A stretch of DNA of 52,060 bases from an uncultured Planctomycetaceae bacterium. Lineage in GTDB: Bacteria; Planctomycetota; Planctomycetia; Planctomycetales; Planctomycetaceae. The notes beneath the pieces were generated by a model. That model saw only the letters and a list, made by a program, of their open reading frames with translations. It made no database searches and was not told where the DNA came from. The position numbers and the translations under genes are program-made. The stretch spans positions 1-52,060 of the forward strand of contig CAIXQV010000234.1 in assembly GCA_903921605.1 (NCBI GenBank), written 5' to 3'. This document shows positions 7,905-15,172 of the stretch, piece after piece; position 1 is the first letter of the stretch; every line of letters begins with the position of its first letter.

Positions 7905-9205
7905 GCCGAAAACTGATTCGCGGCGGACGAGTAATTGATCCGGCGAATGGTATTGATGCCATCGCAGACGTCTGGATTCAGGACGGTCGCATTGATGCCA
8001 TCACCAGTGTTCGCGAAGAATCCGATGCCGAAATAGACTGGCGTGATACGGAAATCATCAACGCGTCCGGCAAGATTGTCTGTCCAGGGTTTATCGATAC
8101 CCATGTTTCTCTGCGAGAACCTGGTTACGAAGAAGATGAGTCAACGGCCACAGGAACAGCGGCGGCACTGGCAGGCGGATTCACAACGATCGCGGCTCAA
8201 TCCGATACCCGTCCGGTCGTGGACAATCGATCGGCAGCTGAGTTTATCCGCTTACAGGCCGAGCGTGCTCGCAATTGCCGCGTTTATCCTTTGGGTGCAG
8301 TGACGAAGGAAAGTAAAGGCGAAGAGCTGGCTGAGATCGGCCAGTTGGTGCAGGGCGGTGCGATTGGTTTTTCCGACGCCAAGAGCCCCGTTGCAAATTC
8401 CGAAGTCATGCGGCGAGCGCTGGAATATACGCGGATGTTCAATCGTCCGATTCTGCACTTTGCCATGGTTCCGGAATTGTCCGAAGGCGGGGTGATCCAT
8501 GAAGGATTCCAGGCGACTCGACTTGGTCTGCGAGGCATCCCGGCGGCAGCTCAGGATATCATGACCGGCCGCGATATCGCTCTGGCCGAACTGACAGGCG
8601 GCCGAGTTCACCTGATGTGTGTCACGACTGCCGATTCGGTTGAACGCATTCGCCGAGCACAGGCGGCTGGCATTGCGGTAACCGCCGATGTCACTCCTCA
8701 TCATTTGCTTCTGACCGACGAGGTGATGGAATCGTTCGACACAATGTACAAGTGCAATCCTCCGCTGCGTTCCGCCGAGCATGTTCAGGCTCTGATCGCA
8801 GGATTAAAGGATGGCACTTTGTCCGCCATCACGGCCGATCATCAGCCACTGGCGTTTGAGAAAAAACAGGTCGAACTGGATATCGCTCCATTCGGTATCT
8901 GCGGAATCGAAACACTGCTTCCAGTCTGTATAAAAGCGCTGATTGAGCCGGGGCATTTAACGTGGTTGGAATTGATTTCACGGTTGACCGTTGGGCCGGC
9001 GGCCGTGCTTGGACTGAACCATGGGACGCTTTCAACTGGCCAACCGGCTGATGTGACAATTATCGATCCAGACGAACAGTGGACTGTGAAAGCGTCCGAG
9101 TTTCGTTCACGCAGTCGTAACACACCGTTCGATGGCAAAGTCTTCACCGGGCGAGTTGTGATGACTCTGGTTGATGGTGAGGTTCGTTATCAGAAAGGTG
9201 TTTAG
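7901..9205 (+). CDS. pyrC: Dihydroorotase-like protein (PyrC'-type, degenerate metal site)
   Basis: A 434-residue amidohydrolase of the type I dihydroorotase family, co-translated with pyrB. Overall similarity to the family is clear ([45 protein letters not shown]), but catalytic positions have changed. The HxH motif reads H68-V-S70, so the second zinc His is Ser. The SDDG-type motif reads SDAK (158-161). The His of the canonical HxxHxST is Cys240 (HLMCVTT). The substrate Asn of NTRP is Asp102. H186 and D313 remain. These losses should abolish normal dihydroorotase activity. In Pseudomonas an inactive PyrC' is needed to assemble active PyrB dodecamers; the four-base overlap supports the same role here. 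A separate active dihydroorotase would then be expected elsewhere in the genome. Confidence 0.88.
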   Translation: MSRKLIRGGRVIDPANGIDAIADVWIQDGRIDAITSVREESDAEIDWRDTEIINASGKIVCPGFIDTHVSLREPGYEEDESTATGTAAALAGGFTTIAAQSDTRPVVDNRSAAEFIRLQAERARNCRVYPLGAVTKESKGEELAEIGQLVQGGAIGFSDAKSPVANSEVMRRALEYTRMFNRPILHFAMVPELSEGGVIHEGFQATRLGLRGIPAAAQDIMTGRDIALAELTGGRVHLMCVTTADSVERIRRAQAAGIAVTADVTPHHLLLTDEVMESFDTMYKCNPPLRSAEHVQALIAGLKDGTLSAITADHQPLAFEKKQVELDIAPFGICGIETLLPVCIKALIEPGHLTWLELISRLTVGPAAVLGLNHGTLSTGQPADVTIIDPDEQWTVKASEFRSRSRNTPFDGKVFTGRVVMTLVDGEVRYQKGV

Positions 9206-9223
9206 GCCCTGCGTTTTGAAATT

Positions 9224-9293
9224 AGCCGGAACGCGTTAGCGTCCGGTTCTTGCCGTTCTGTCAAAATTAACCGGGTGCTAACGCACTCCGGCT
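9224..9293. repeat. 70-bp palindromic repeat with palindromic arms (AGCCGGAACGCG family)
   Basis: The left arm, beginning AGCCGGAACGCGTTAGCG at 9224, and the right arm, ending GCACTCCGGCT at 9293, are inverted copies of each other over 25 bases with three mismatches. Each arm is itself an imperfect palindrome (AGCCGG...CCGGTT). The element lies directly after the dihydroorotase-like gene. It looks like a dispersed intergenic element; no second copy is in the window. Confidence 0.7.
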
Positions 9294-9379
9294 GATCAAG
9301 ACACAACGTGCTTCGATCATCCCGGCACTTTTTTTCCGTCATATTCTTCTCAACATTCTCCTTCTCAAAACAACCGACA

Positions 9380-9769
9380 ATGCTCATTCCCCCGACGATG
9401 ATTGAAGTAAAGCGTGCTAAGGGCAAAGGCCGTGGCGTTTATGCTCGAGTCTTGATACCGGCTGGAACCGTTTTTGAACGTGCGCCACTGCTGGTGATGT
9501 CGGAGAAAGAAGCGTTGGAAGGCGATCACGCCAACGTGCTGCCGGCCTATGTCTTTGAGTACGGCAAAGGCAAAGTCGCCCTCGCGTTGGGGTTTGGATC
9601 ACTCTACAACCATTCCTATAGTCCCAATGCGCGGTATGACGACGCGGGCAATCAGGTTAAGGAATACCGGGCTCTGCGAGACATCGAACGCGGTGAAGAG
9701 ATTACGATCAACTACAACGGAGCCGAAGACGTCATGGATCCAGTCGATTTCAATGTTGTTGAATCCTGA
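9380..9769 (+). CDS. SET-domain protein (putative lysine methyltransferase)
   Basis: A 129-residue, single-domain SET protein. Visible hallmarks are the start of the fold GKGRGVYARVLIPAGTVFE (residues ~13-31), the cofactor/substrate motif NHSYSPNA (~74-81) and the closing GEEITINYNG (~106-115). SET enzymes transfer methyl groups from S-adenosylmethionine to lysine side chains; bacterial single-domain members have few known targets. The open frame extends upstream to 9308, but those residues do not belong to the fold, so I place the start at the ATG at 9380; 9398 is another possibility. There is no post-SET cysteine cluster. The gene is isolated between two repeat elements. Confidence 0.82.
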   Translation: MLIPPTMIEVKRAKGKGRGVYARVLIPAGTVFERAPLLVMSEKEALEGDHANVLPAYVFEYGKGKVALALGFGSLYNHSYSPNARYDDAGNQVKEYRALRDIERGEEITINYNGAEDVMDPVDFNVVES

Positions 9770-9809
9770 GCCTGTTAACGCGGACCTGAAGTCTGCGGAT
9801 ATTTGCGTG

Positions 9810-9827
9810 AGAGAACAGTAGTTCTCT
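9810..9827. repeat. Short perfect hairpin
   Basis: AGAGAAC and GTTCTCT form a seven-pair stem around the tetraloop AGTA, just after the SET-domain gene and before a larger palindromic repeat. No T-run follows, so it is not a standard terminator. Confidence 0.4.
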
Positions 9828-9843
9828 TACAGCCCTAAAAACG

Positions 9844-9902
9844 TGGGTTGGACATTCTTGTCCGACCAGCCTGCGACGGGCAAGAATGCCCATTCTAACC
9901 CA
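9844..9902. repeat. 59-bp palindromic repeat (GTTGGACATT family), copy 1
   Basis: An imperfect inverted repeat whose left end reads TGGGTTGGACATTCTTGTCC and whose right end reads CATTCTAACCCA. The core GTTGGACATTCTTGTCCGAC matches, in reverse orientation, 18 of 20 bases of the element at 18785-18820. It lies just upstream of ubiE and is probably a dispersed element. Confidence 0.7.
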
Positions 9903-9931
9903 AAATGAAGACTTGACGAAGTACCAGTGCC

Positions 9932-10633
9932 ATGCCTGTTGATAAGTCCGGTTCACGAATTCGCCAGATGTTTGGAGAGATCGCGGGCCGGTATGACTTT
10001 ATGAATCATTTCCTGTCGGCCGGTACCGATGTGTACTGGCGTTGGAGAACGGTCCGACTTGCTCAGCCGTTCAACTCATCGCCGATTCTGGATGTGTGCA
10101 CAGGGACCGGCGATCTGGCCTTCGCGTTTCGTAAAAAACTGAACGGCACCGCGCCGGTTTACGCCACCGACTTTACGCATGGCATGCTGCGACTTGCAGA
10201 ACAAAAACGATCAGATCGTGATGTTGTGTTTATGGAAGCCGACACCATGTCACTTCCGTTTCGATCTGACATGTTTCAGGTTGTGTCGGTCGCATTTGGT
10301 TTGCGCAATGTCTCCAGTACAATTGGTGGACTGAAGGAAATGACACGCGTATGTCAGCCCGGCGGTAAGGTTGTCGTGCTGGAGTTTTCTCTGCCTGACA
10401 ACCGCCTTTTGAGCCGCATTTATCGATGGTACTTCCGAAATGTTTTGCCACGACTGGGTCAGTTGCTGGTCAGAAATCGCCAGGCGGCTTATGAGTATCT
10501 GCCTCAATCCGTCTCTGAATTTCCAAGCGGTTCTCAGCTTACGGGTTTGATGGAAGAAGCCGGACTTGTAAACACTTCTTATCACAAGTTAACAGGCGGA
10601 ATTGCCACGGTGTATCTGGGCAACAAACCCTGA
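9932..10633 (+). CDS. ubiE: Demethylmenaquinone (ubiquinone/menaquinone) methyltransferase
   Basis: A 233-residue class I methyltransferase of the UbiE/MenG family, which methylates the quinone ring with S-adenosylmethionine in the last step of menaquinone synthesis. Family signatures are the N-terminal FGEIAGRYDFMNHFLSAG, the SAM-binding motif LDVCTGTGDLAF (residues ~51-62), the motif AFGLRNV (~122-128) and the C-terminal LTGGIATVYLG. Planctomycetes generally use menaquinone, so MenG is the likely activity. The ATG at 9932 gives the normal family length. Neighbouring genes are unrelated, so it is probably transcribed alone. Confidence 0.95.
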   Translation: MPVDKSGSRIRQMFGEIAGRYDFMNHFLSAGTDVYWRWRTVRLAQPFNSSPILDVCTGTGDLAFAFRKKLNGTAPVYATDFTHGMLRLAEQKRSDRDVVFMEADTMSLPFRSDMFQVVSVAFGLRNVSSTIGGLKEMTRVCQPGGKVVVLEFSLPDNRLLSRIYRWYFRNVLPRLGQLLVRNRQAAYEYLPQSVSEFPSGSQLTGLMEEAGLVNTSYHKLTGGIATVYLGNKP

Positions 10634-10698
10634 AAACCCCGTACATTCCTGTGTTCTGAATCAGCCCTGAAAAACCGTCCGACGATTTTTTTCACTCG

Positions 10699-10727
10699 TT
10701 GACACAGGGTGCGCGGCCCATTCATTC
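10699..10727 (+). promoter_or_regulatory. Possible sigma70-type promoter for the small secreted protein
   Basis: A perfect TTGACA lies at 10699-10704, with a weak CATTCT about 18 bases further on. It stands about 45 bases before the start codon at 10771. The -10 element is poor, so this is tentative. Confidence 0.3.
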
Positions 10728-10770
10728 TCCATTCAACGTATCCGCTGTTTCGTTGATCAAGGAGAAGACC

Positions 10771-11271
10771 ATGACACTATCCCGCCGCTTTACTCTTGCC
10801 ATGGCGATCGTTGCACTGGCACTGTTCTTTGCTGAGGATGCAAAGTCGGATGAACCGAAGGTCATACCGCCGGTTCCTGATTCCATTTCAGTTATCCCCG
10901 ACACTGATCCCGTTGTCGACGATCGAGGCCCTGCTGCTCCGATCGAAGTGGTCTCGATTCAGCAGCATCATGCGATGAGTGGTATTGTCTATGTCAGCCC
11001 CGCTGCTAAAACAGACTCCGCTGAATACCGTCGCATTTACAGTTCCATTCCGTTCAGCCGTGCTGAATACAAAGCCAACCCGAACTATCGTCATGACTCC
11101 ACCATGGAAATCCTGACAGGGAATGCTCGCCACCAGACAGTGATCAATCACAACTTTGAACACAAAGAGCCTGTCAAGCGAATTCCTCAGCCAGCACGTC
11201 CATCACGAGTCCTGACACCGGTATCCGGATTCTTCATGTTCTCCCCGCTTTGGTACAACCGGCTCTGGTAG
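10771..11271 (+). CDS. Small secreted protein of unknown function
   Basis: A 166-residue protein I do not recognise. It begins with a typical signal peptide (MTLSRRFTLAMAIVALALFF, cleavage probably after AKS near residue 27). The mature part is Pro-, Val- and Asp-rich, with two Tyr/His/Asn-containing stretches (GIVYVSPAAKTDSAEYRRIY, YKANPNYRHDSTMEI). It ends in an aromatic tail, GFFMFSPLWYNRLW, which could be outer-membrane or surface associated. The start is decided by AAGGAG at 10759-10764, six bases before the ATG. The open frame extends upstream to 10699 but without a ribosome site. Confidence 0.7.
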   Translation: MTLSRRFTLAMAIVALALFFAEDAKSDEPKVIPPVPDSISVIPDTDPVVDDRGPAAPIEVVSIQQHHAMSGIVYVSPAAKTDSAEYRRIYSSIPFSRAEYKANPNYRHDSTMEILTGNARHQTVINHNFEHKEPVKRIPQPARPSRVLTPVSGFFMFSPLWYNRLW

Positions 11272-11358
11272 TATCGCTCAGAGGAAAACTCGTTGGCTCG
11301 GCATGTTCGATGGCCTTGAAAAAGTCAGCGAGAATGGTCGTACGGAACCATACGAACG

Positions 11359-11414
11359 TGAGCCTGAGACGCGAGCAGAGTCTTGTCGTCGAATCGGCTA
11401 GTGTCTCAGGCTCA
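11359..11414 (+). ncRNA. Candidate structured RNA: 12-pair perfect hairpin
   Basis: TGAGCCTGAGAC (11359-11370) and GTCTCAGGCTCA (11403-11414) pair perfectly, and a G-T pair extends the stem inward. The loop is about 32 bases. It lies 100 bases before a strong intrinsic terminator and outside any gene. It may be part of a small RNA or a 3' untranslated region; a dispersed repeat is also possible. Confidence 0.35.
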
Positions 11415-11513
11415 GAAGTTCTTTGATGTTGCCGGGGAGAGCTCGGAGCCAACGAAACAGGGGCAAGCGTTCCGGCGAATTTGCGTGAAGAAATAAAGAC
11501 ATCTTGCTGTTAG

Positions 11514-11551
11514 ACCGGCCTGCAACCGCTAAGGATGCTGGCCGGTTTTTT
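11514..11551 (+). terminator. Intrinsic terminator
   Basis: ACCGGCC (11514-11520) pairs with GGCCGGT (11540-11546). Three further inner pairs (GCA/TGC) follow after a T-T mismatch, and T6 follows the stem. It ends transcripts coming from the small secreted gene or from a small RNA in this gap. Confidence 0.8.
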
Positions 11552-11892
11552 GTTTGAACTGGCCGAAATGGTGCGAAATAAATTGAGCATTGACTTGGGG
11601 AGGGTGATTTCCTGTCGGGGAAAACGTTACTCCGGCTTTTCGGAGGTTGAGGACTAAGATCAGTTGGTCCATCTGGAACGATTTCACCAATCCGGAAGAT
11701 TGCATGGAGTGAAAGGTTTGGCAAGTTTTGTTGTTCTTCCGACACTACTGCGCAACATAACCTAGAGTTCCAGAGTGCGATGTCGTCGCGCAACATTATC
11801 CCCTGCTAAGAACACTTTTCGACCATCCCCGAAGATTCGAGATTGGGCGTAACTCCTGAGCCCGGCGCTGAATCTCAACAGGTCGTACGAGC

Positions 11893-14058
11893 GTGCTGCC
11901 AGTGTCAACATCGTCTTCTATCAACAGACATAGCGGAATCTCGCCAGAGTTTCTGACGCCGGCAATGCCTACGGACACCAGTGGTGTTCTGTTGCGCATG
12001 CTGGCATTGTCCGAAGATGCGCGGCGACAACAGGCCATGAGCGGCGAAAAGCAGATCATGCCCCGCAGCCTGATGACTCTGTTGCTGCGAACAATGAAAC
12101 TGCAGGATTCAACAAGTCTGTTGCACGGCCAGCGCATTGCGGCTATCTCCAGCGGAGTAGCGAAGTTGCTGGGCTGGGACGACGATCAGAGAAGGCAACT
12201 GGAAGTTGCTGCTCTGCTGCATGACCTCGGAAAACTGGGCGTTCCGGAACACATTCTGAAGAAGCCTGGAAAGCTCAGCAGCGAAGAGTACGACTTCGTT
12301 CTGCTGCATCATCATGCCGCGGTCAATCTGCTGCAGGCTTTTCATACGGATCCGGCCGTTGTTTCGATGCTGTCCATGCTGCATCACGACTTCGACAGCG
12401 CTGGAATTAACGTACCGACTGCTGGAGCTTCGACCGATCTTCCGCTCGGGCCACGAATTCTGGCCGTCGCCGATGCCTTTGATTCACTCAGCTCACCCAA
12501 GCCATATCGCCGCGGGATGACTCATAAGGAAGCCATCAGCGTGCTGGAGGAAAAATCCGGCAGTCGCTACGACGGCAATATTATCCGAACTCTCAATCGT
12601 TGGTTTGAAGCCGAAGGTGATTCACTCTTCCGATTTGCGGACCCGTTTCAAGCCTCCGAAACGCGATTGGAAATGACGGATCAGCAGCGGAATGAAGCCG
12701 TCTTGCTGGCTCAGTTCATTAACGTACTTTATCAGTTTCAGGTGTTATACGACGGTTACTTTGTTCTCGACTCCAACGAAAACTACTGCATCTGGAGCGA
12801 TGGAATGCCCAGTATGACAGGCCTTCCGCTGCAGAGTGTTCTTGGGCGCACATGGCAGCCTGTGGATGTGCAGCTGGCTTCGTTGACGGACGACAAGCCA
12901 TCGCCGGAATCTCGCGATGAGACGATGGTGGGCCAGATGCTGAAGAATGGGCGTGCTCAGTTTGGCAGTCGCCTGTGCCGTGTCGGCGACACTCGGCATC
13001 TGAAAGTCGACGTCTACACAATGCCTATTCTGGCATCCAACGGATCAGTTCAGGGCACGGTGCAACTGCTACGAAACAAGAGTGGTGTTCGACGCCAAAG
13101 TCGTGAATATGTAGAACTAAAACTGGCGGCCACGCGAGACCCACTCACCGGCGTTGCGAATCGGGGTCAATTGGAAACGCAATTGCGCCATATGCTTGAG
13201 GAGTATCATTCCAACGAGGGAACTCGACCTCTCAGCACGATCTTTCTGGACGTCGATAAATTCAAACGTATCAACGACAGCTACGGTCATCAGGTGGGCG
13301 ACCAGGTGCTTGTGGATATGACTCGGTTGCTGCAGCACGAAACGTATTCCGGCGAAATCATTGGTCGCTACGGTGGTGAAGAATTTGTCGTGCTGTGCCC
13401 TGACACCGATCTTGATGCCGCGGTACGACGAGCAGAACGTTTACGACACGCCATTCAGAAAAGTTCTATCGGCGGCATTAGTACTCTCACGGTGACATCG
13501 TCATTCGGCGTTTCGACAGCCAAGCTGGGCGACACTGTTCAGACTGTATTGGAGCGAGCAGACAACTGTCTGTATCGGGCTAAGGAAACAGGTCGAAATC
13601 GGACGTGCTGGGAAACAGAAGTCGTCGATGAGGCGGCCCTCAAAGCGGCCGCGGTTCAGGAACAGCAGCCTCAATTTGCTGAAAAAGACGGCTCATTTGA
13701 GTTCCGTGAGAAGATTGAAGTGTCCACATCGCTGGAACTCACCGCGATGAAACTTCAGGCATTCATTCGCGAATACAAAGGCGATGTGCTCAGTATGGAT
13801 CATGGCAACATGAAGATCCGACTGGGTTCGCTGGGCTTTACGCGTCGCTGGGGCAGCACGACAGCCAAGCAGCCGATCGATGTCTGTATCTCGTTCGGCA
13901 CAATGCGATCAGTCAGTCAGATTGACGGAAAGCCCAAGACCGTCCATCAGGTCTCTATTCTGGTCGTTCCCTATGGCAAGGTTTCCGAGGCCGAAGCTTT
14001 TGCGGGACGCTGCATGGTCATGATGCGAGATCTCCGAGCTTACCTGCTGGGCTCGTAA
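11893..14058 (+). CDS. HD-domain / GGDEF diguanylate cyclase regulator
   Basis: A 721-residue cytosolic signalling protein. Residues ~75-245 form an HD phosphohydrolase domain resembling HD-GYP (AALLHDLGKLGVPEHILKKP with H110-D111, then LHHDFDSAG and ILAVADAFDSLSS). The GYP triplet itself is missing. Residues ~255-395 look PAS-like (LDSNENYCIWSDGM). Residues ~405-565 are a GGDEF domain with an intact active site RYGGEEF (GGEEF 494-498) and DVDKFKRINDSYGHQVGD. The usual inhibitory RxxD site before GGEEF is absent (SGEIIG instead). The last ~120 residues are an unrecognised domain. It probably makes cyclic di-GMP; whether the HD part degrades it is uncertain. The start is not firmly set: 11893 has no ribosome site and an ATG lies at 11965. 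Confidence 0.88.
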   Translation: MLPVSTSSSINRHSGISPEFLTPAMPTDTSGVLLRMLALSEDARRQQAMSGEKQIMPRSLMTLLLRTMKLQDSTSLLHGQRIAAISSGVAKLLGWDDDQRRQLEVAALLHDLGKLGVPEHILKKPGKLSSEEYDFVLLHHHAAVNLLQAFHTDPAVVSMLSMLHHDFDSAGINVPTAGASTDLPLGPRILAVADAFDSLSSPKPYRRGMTHKEAISVLEEKSGSRYDGNIIRTLNRWFEAEGDSLFRFADPFQASETRLEMTDQQRNEAVLLAQFINVLYQFQVLYDGYFVLDSNENYCIWSDGMPSMTGLPLQSVLGRTWQPVDVQLASLTDDKPSPESRDETMVGQMLKNGRAQFGSRLCRVGDTRHLKVDVYTMPILASNGSVQGTVQLLRNKSGVRRQSREYVELKLAATRDPLTGVANRGQLETQLRHMLEEYHSNEGTRPLSTIFLDVDKFKRINDSYGHQVGDQVLVDMTRLLQHETYSGEIIGRYGGEEFVVLCPDTDLDAAVRRAERLRHAIQKSSIGGISTLTVTSSFGVSTAKLGDTVQTVLERADNCLYRAKETGRNRTCWETEVVDEAALKAAAVQEQQPQFAEKDGSFEFREKIEVSTSLELTAMKLQAFIREYKGDVLSMDHGNMKIRLGSLGFTRRWGSTTAKQPIDVCISFGTMRSVSQIDGKPKTVHQVSILVVPYGKVSEAEAFAGRCMVMMRDLRAYLLGS

Positions 14059-14075
14059 CGCCATTGTGATGCAGA

Positions 14076-14624
14076 CTACTTTTTCATGTACGCACCGATC
14101 ACCACGATCACGCCGACGACAGCCACAATGACGGTGATCATTGAAGGGCCCTTCTGACCGCCGGAAAGAGCCTTTCCATCTGACACGTTGCAGATTGCTT
14201 GTTCCCAGTCAGATAAGTTCTCGGGCATATCCGTCGTAGCCAGAATCTCGTCTCCCGTTGACTCTGCAAGTAGGACTTGTCCGTCTTCGAAGTACTCTTC
14301 AGCGGCCTCTTCAAGGTTGACGATATCAATCTTTTCACGAACCTCGGCGGCCCGCAATGCCTGCAGGCTTTGAGTGTTTTCGTCACCTGATGTTCCCGTG
14401 GCAGCAGAAGTCTCTTCGTCCTGATTCTTCAGGAACTCGCCTCGCCACAGTCCTGTATCAAAGGCAAGGTCAGCTCGATCTGCGGCCAGCAGCGTTGCTC
14501 CCGAGACAGCGCCTGGAGGGGCGGCCTCGAGCGGCTGGGACTTCGTCAATATCAGAGTCGTCAGCGTCAACAGAACGGCACTGACACTACGGTGACGGAG
14601 CGACGAGCGAGTTGAGGAGAACAT
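14076..14624 (-). CDS. Small membrane-anchored secreted protein of unknown function
   Basis: A 182-residue protein I do not recognise. It has an N-terminal signal peptide (RHRSVSAVLLTLTTLILTKS, cleavage near LEA/APPG at residue ~35). An acidic middle part (VREKIDIVNLEEAAEEYFED) follows. The last 25 residues form one hydrophobic anchor ending in a charged tail (VIVAVVGVIVVIGAYMKK). It converges on the HD/GGDEF gene with a 17-base gap, and its upstream side faces secA. Two hydrophobic ends with an acidic body suggest a periplasmic protein tethered by its C-terminus. Confidence 0.65.
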   Translation of the reverse strand: MFSSTRSSLRHRSVSAVLLTLTTLILTKSQPLEAAPPGAVSGATLLAADRADLAFDTGLWRGEFLKNQDEETSAATGTSGDENTQSLQALRAAEVREKIDIVNLEEAAEEYFEDGQVLLAESTGDEILATTDMPENLSDWEQAICNVSDGKALSGGQKGPSMITVIVAVVGVIVVIGAYMKK

Positions 14625-15172
14625 AGAGCGATCTCACGACAAAGATTGACACGGCGACGGTTCGAAGCAGGAATCTCCGAGACCTCATCAGCAATTTCCT
14701 GAGAAATGCAGGATCTGTGCCAGTGACGGGGGCCCCAGCTGTCTCAGGGGAAGCCCAGGCGTCGCAAATGAGCGATTGGGCCGGTTTACAATGCGTTCAG
14801 CCGTTGAATCAGATTCTTTTCCGACTGGCAATTTTTGCCGAAAGTGCCTCAAATCTGGGTTGTCTGCAGGGATCAGACGTTGCGAAAAATCAACCGGCTG
14901 CTTCGAAAACTCCCCTGACGGTACAACAGTTGCCTTTTCCTCGCAGATTGCCTGTTCCCTGCCGACTCGATCGCCAATCCCCCGCAATTTCTGTGTAGAT
15001 CAGCGGGATTGACCGCTGTTCGGCAGATCCAATAGACTTGGCAGCCTTTGACTTACGACAAAACTGCCTACTTTCCGGTCCCACGGGAATCTTCTGCCTT
15101 TGTGGCAGAGCATTCGCCGGTTTGTCGGACCACAGATTCCACCTAACTAGTTTCTCAGGACGATCACGAGAC
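14625..15172. other. 548-bp intergenic region upstream of secA
   Basis: No convincing gene is present. A perfect TTGACA lies at 14646-14651, but its expected -10 (AGGAAT) is weak; a TACAAT occurs near 14787. The open frame of secA continues upstream to 15038, but those 45 codons do not resemble SecA. One or more promoters for secA (plus) and the small anchored protein (minus) must lie here. I see no SecM-like arrest peptide or clear leader hairpin. Confidence 0.4.

Larger units (their letters stand above)
11272..11892. other. 620-bp non-coding region with structured segment
   Basis: No frame here looks like a protein gene. The first half holds a TCGTA...TACGA hairpin (about 11338-11355), a 12-pair hairpin at 11359-11414 and an intrinsic terminator at 11514-11551. 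Together they could define a small RNA or the tail of the preceding transcript. The second half contains a direct repeat GCGCAACAT (about 11751 and 11789) and leads into the HD/GGDEF gene. I looked for a c-di-GMP riboswitch and did not find its conserved core. Confidence 0.5.

Noticed and set aside
11272..11892. A cyclic di-GMP riboswitch before the GGDEF gene
   Set aside because: The conserved GEMM core and tetraloop pattern are not present; the terminator there seems to close an upstream transcript.
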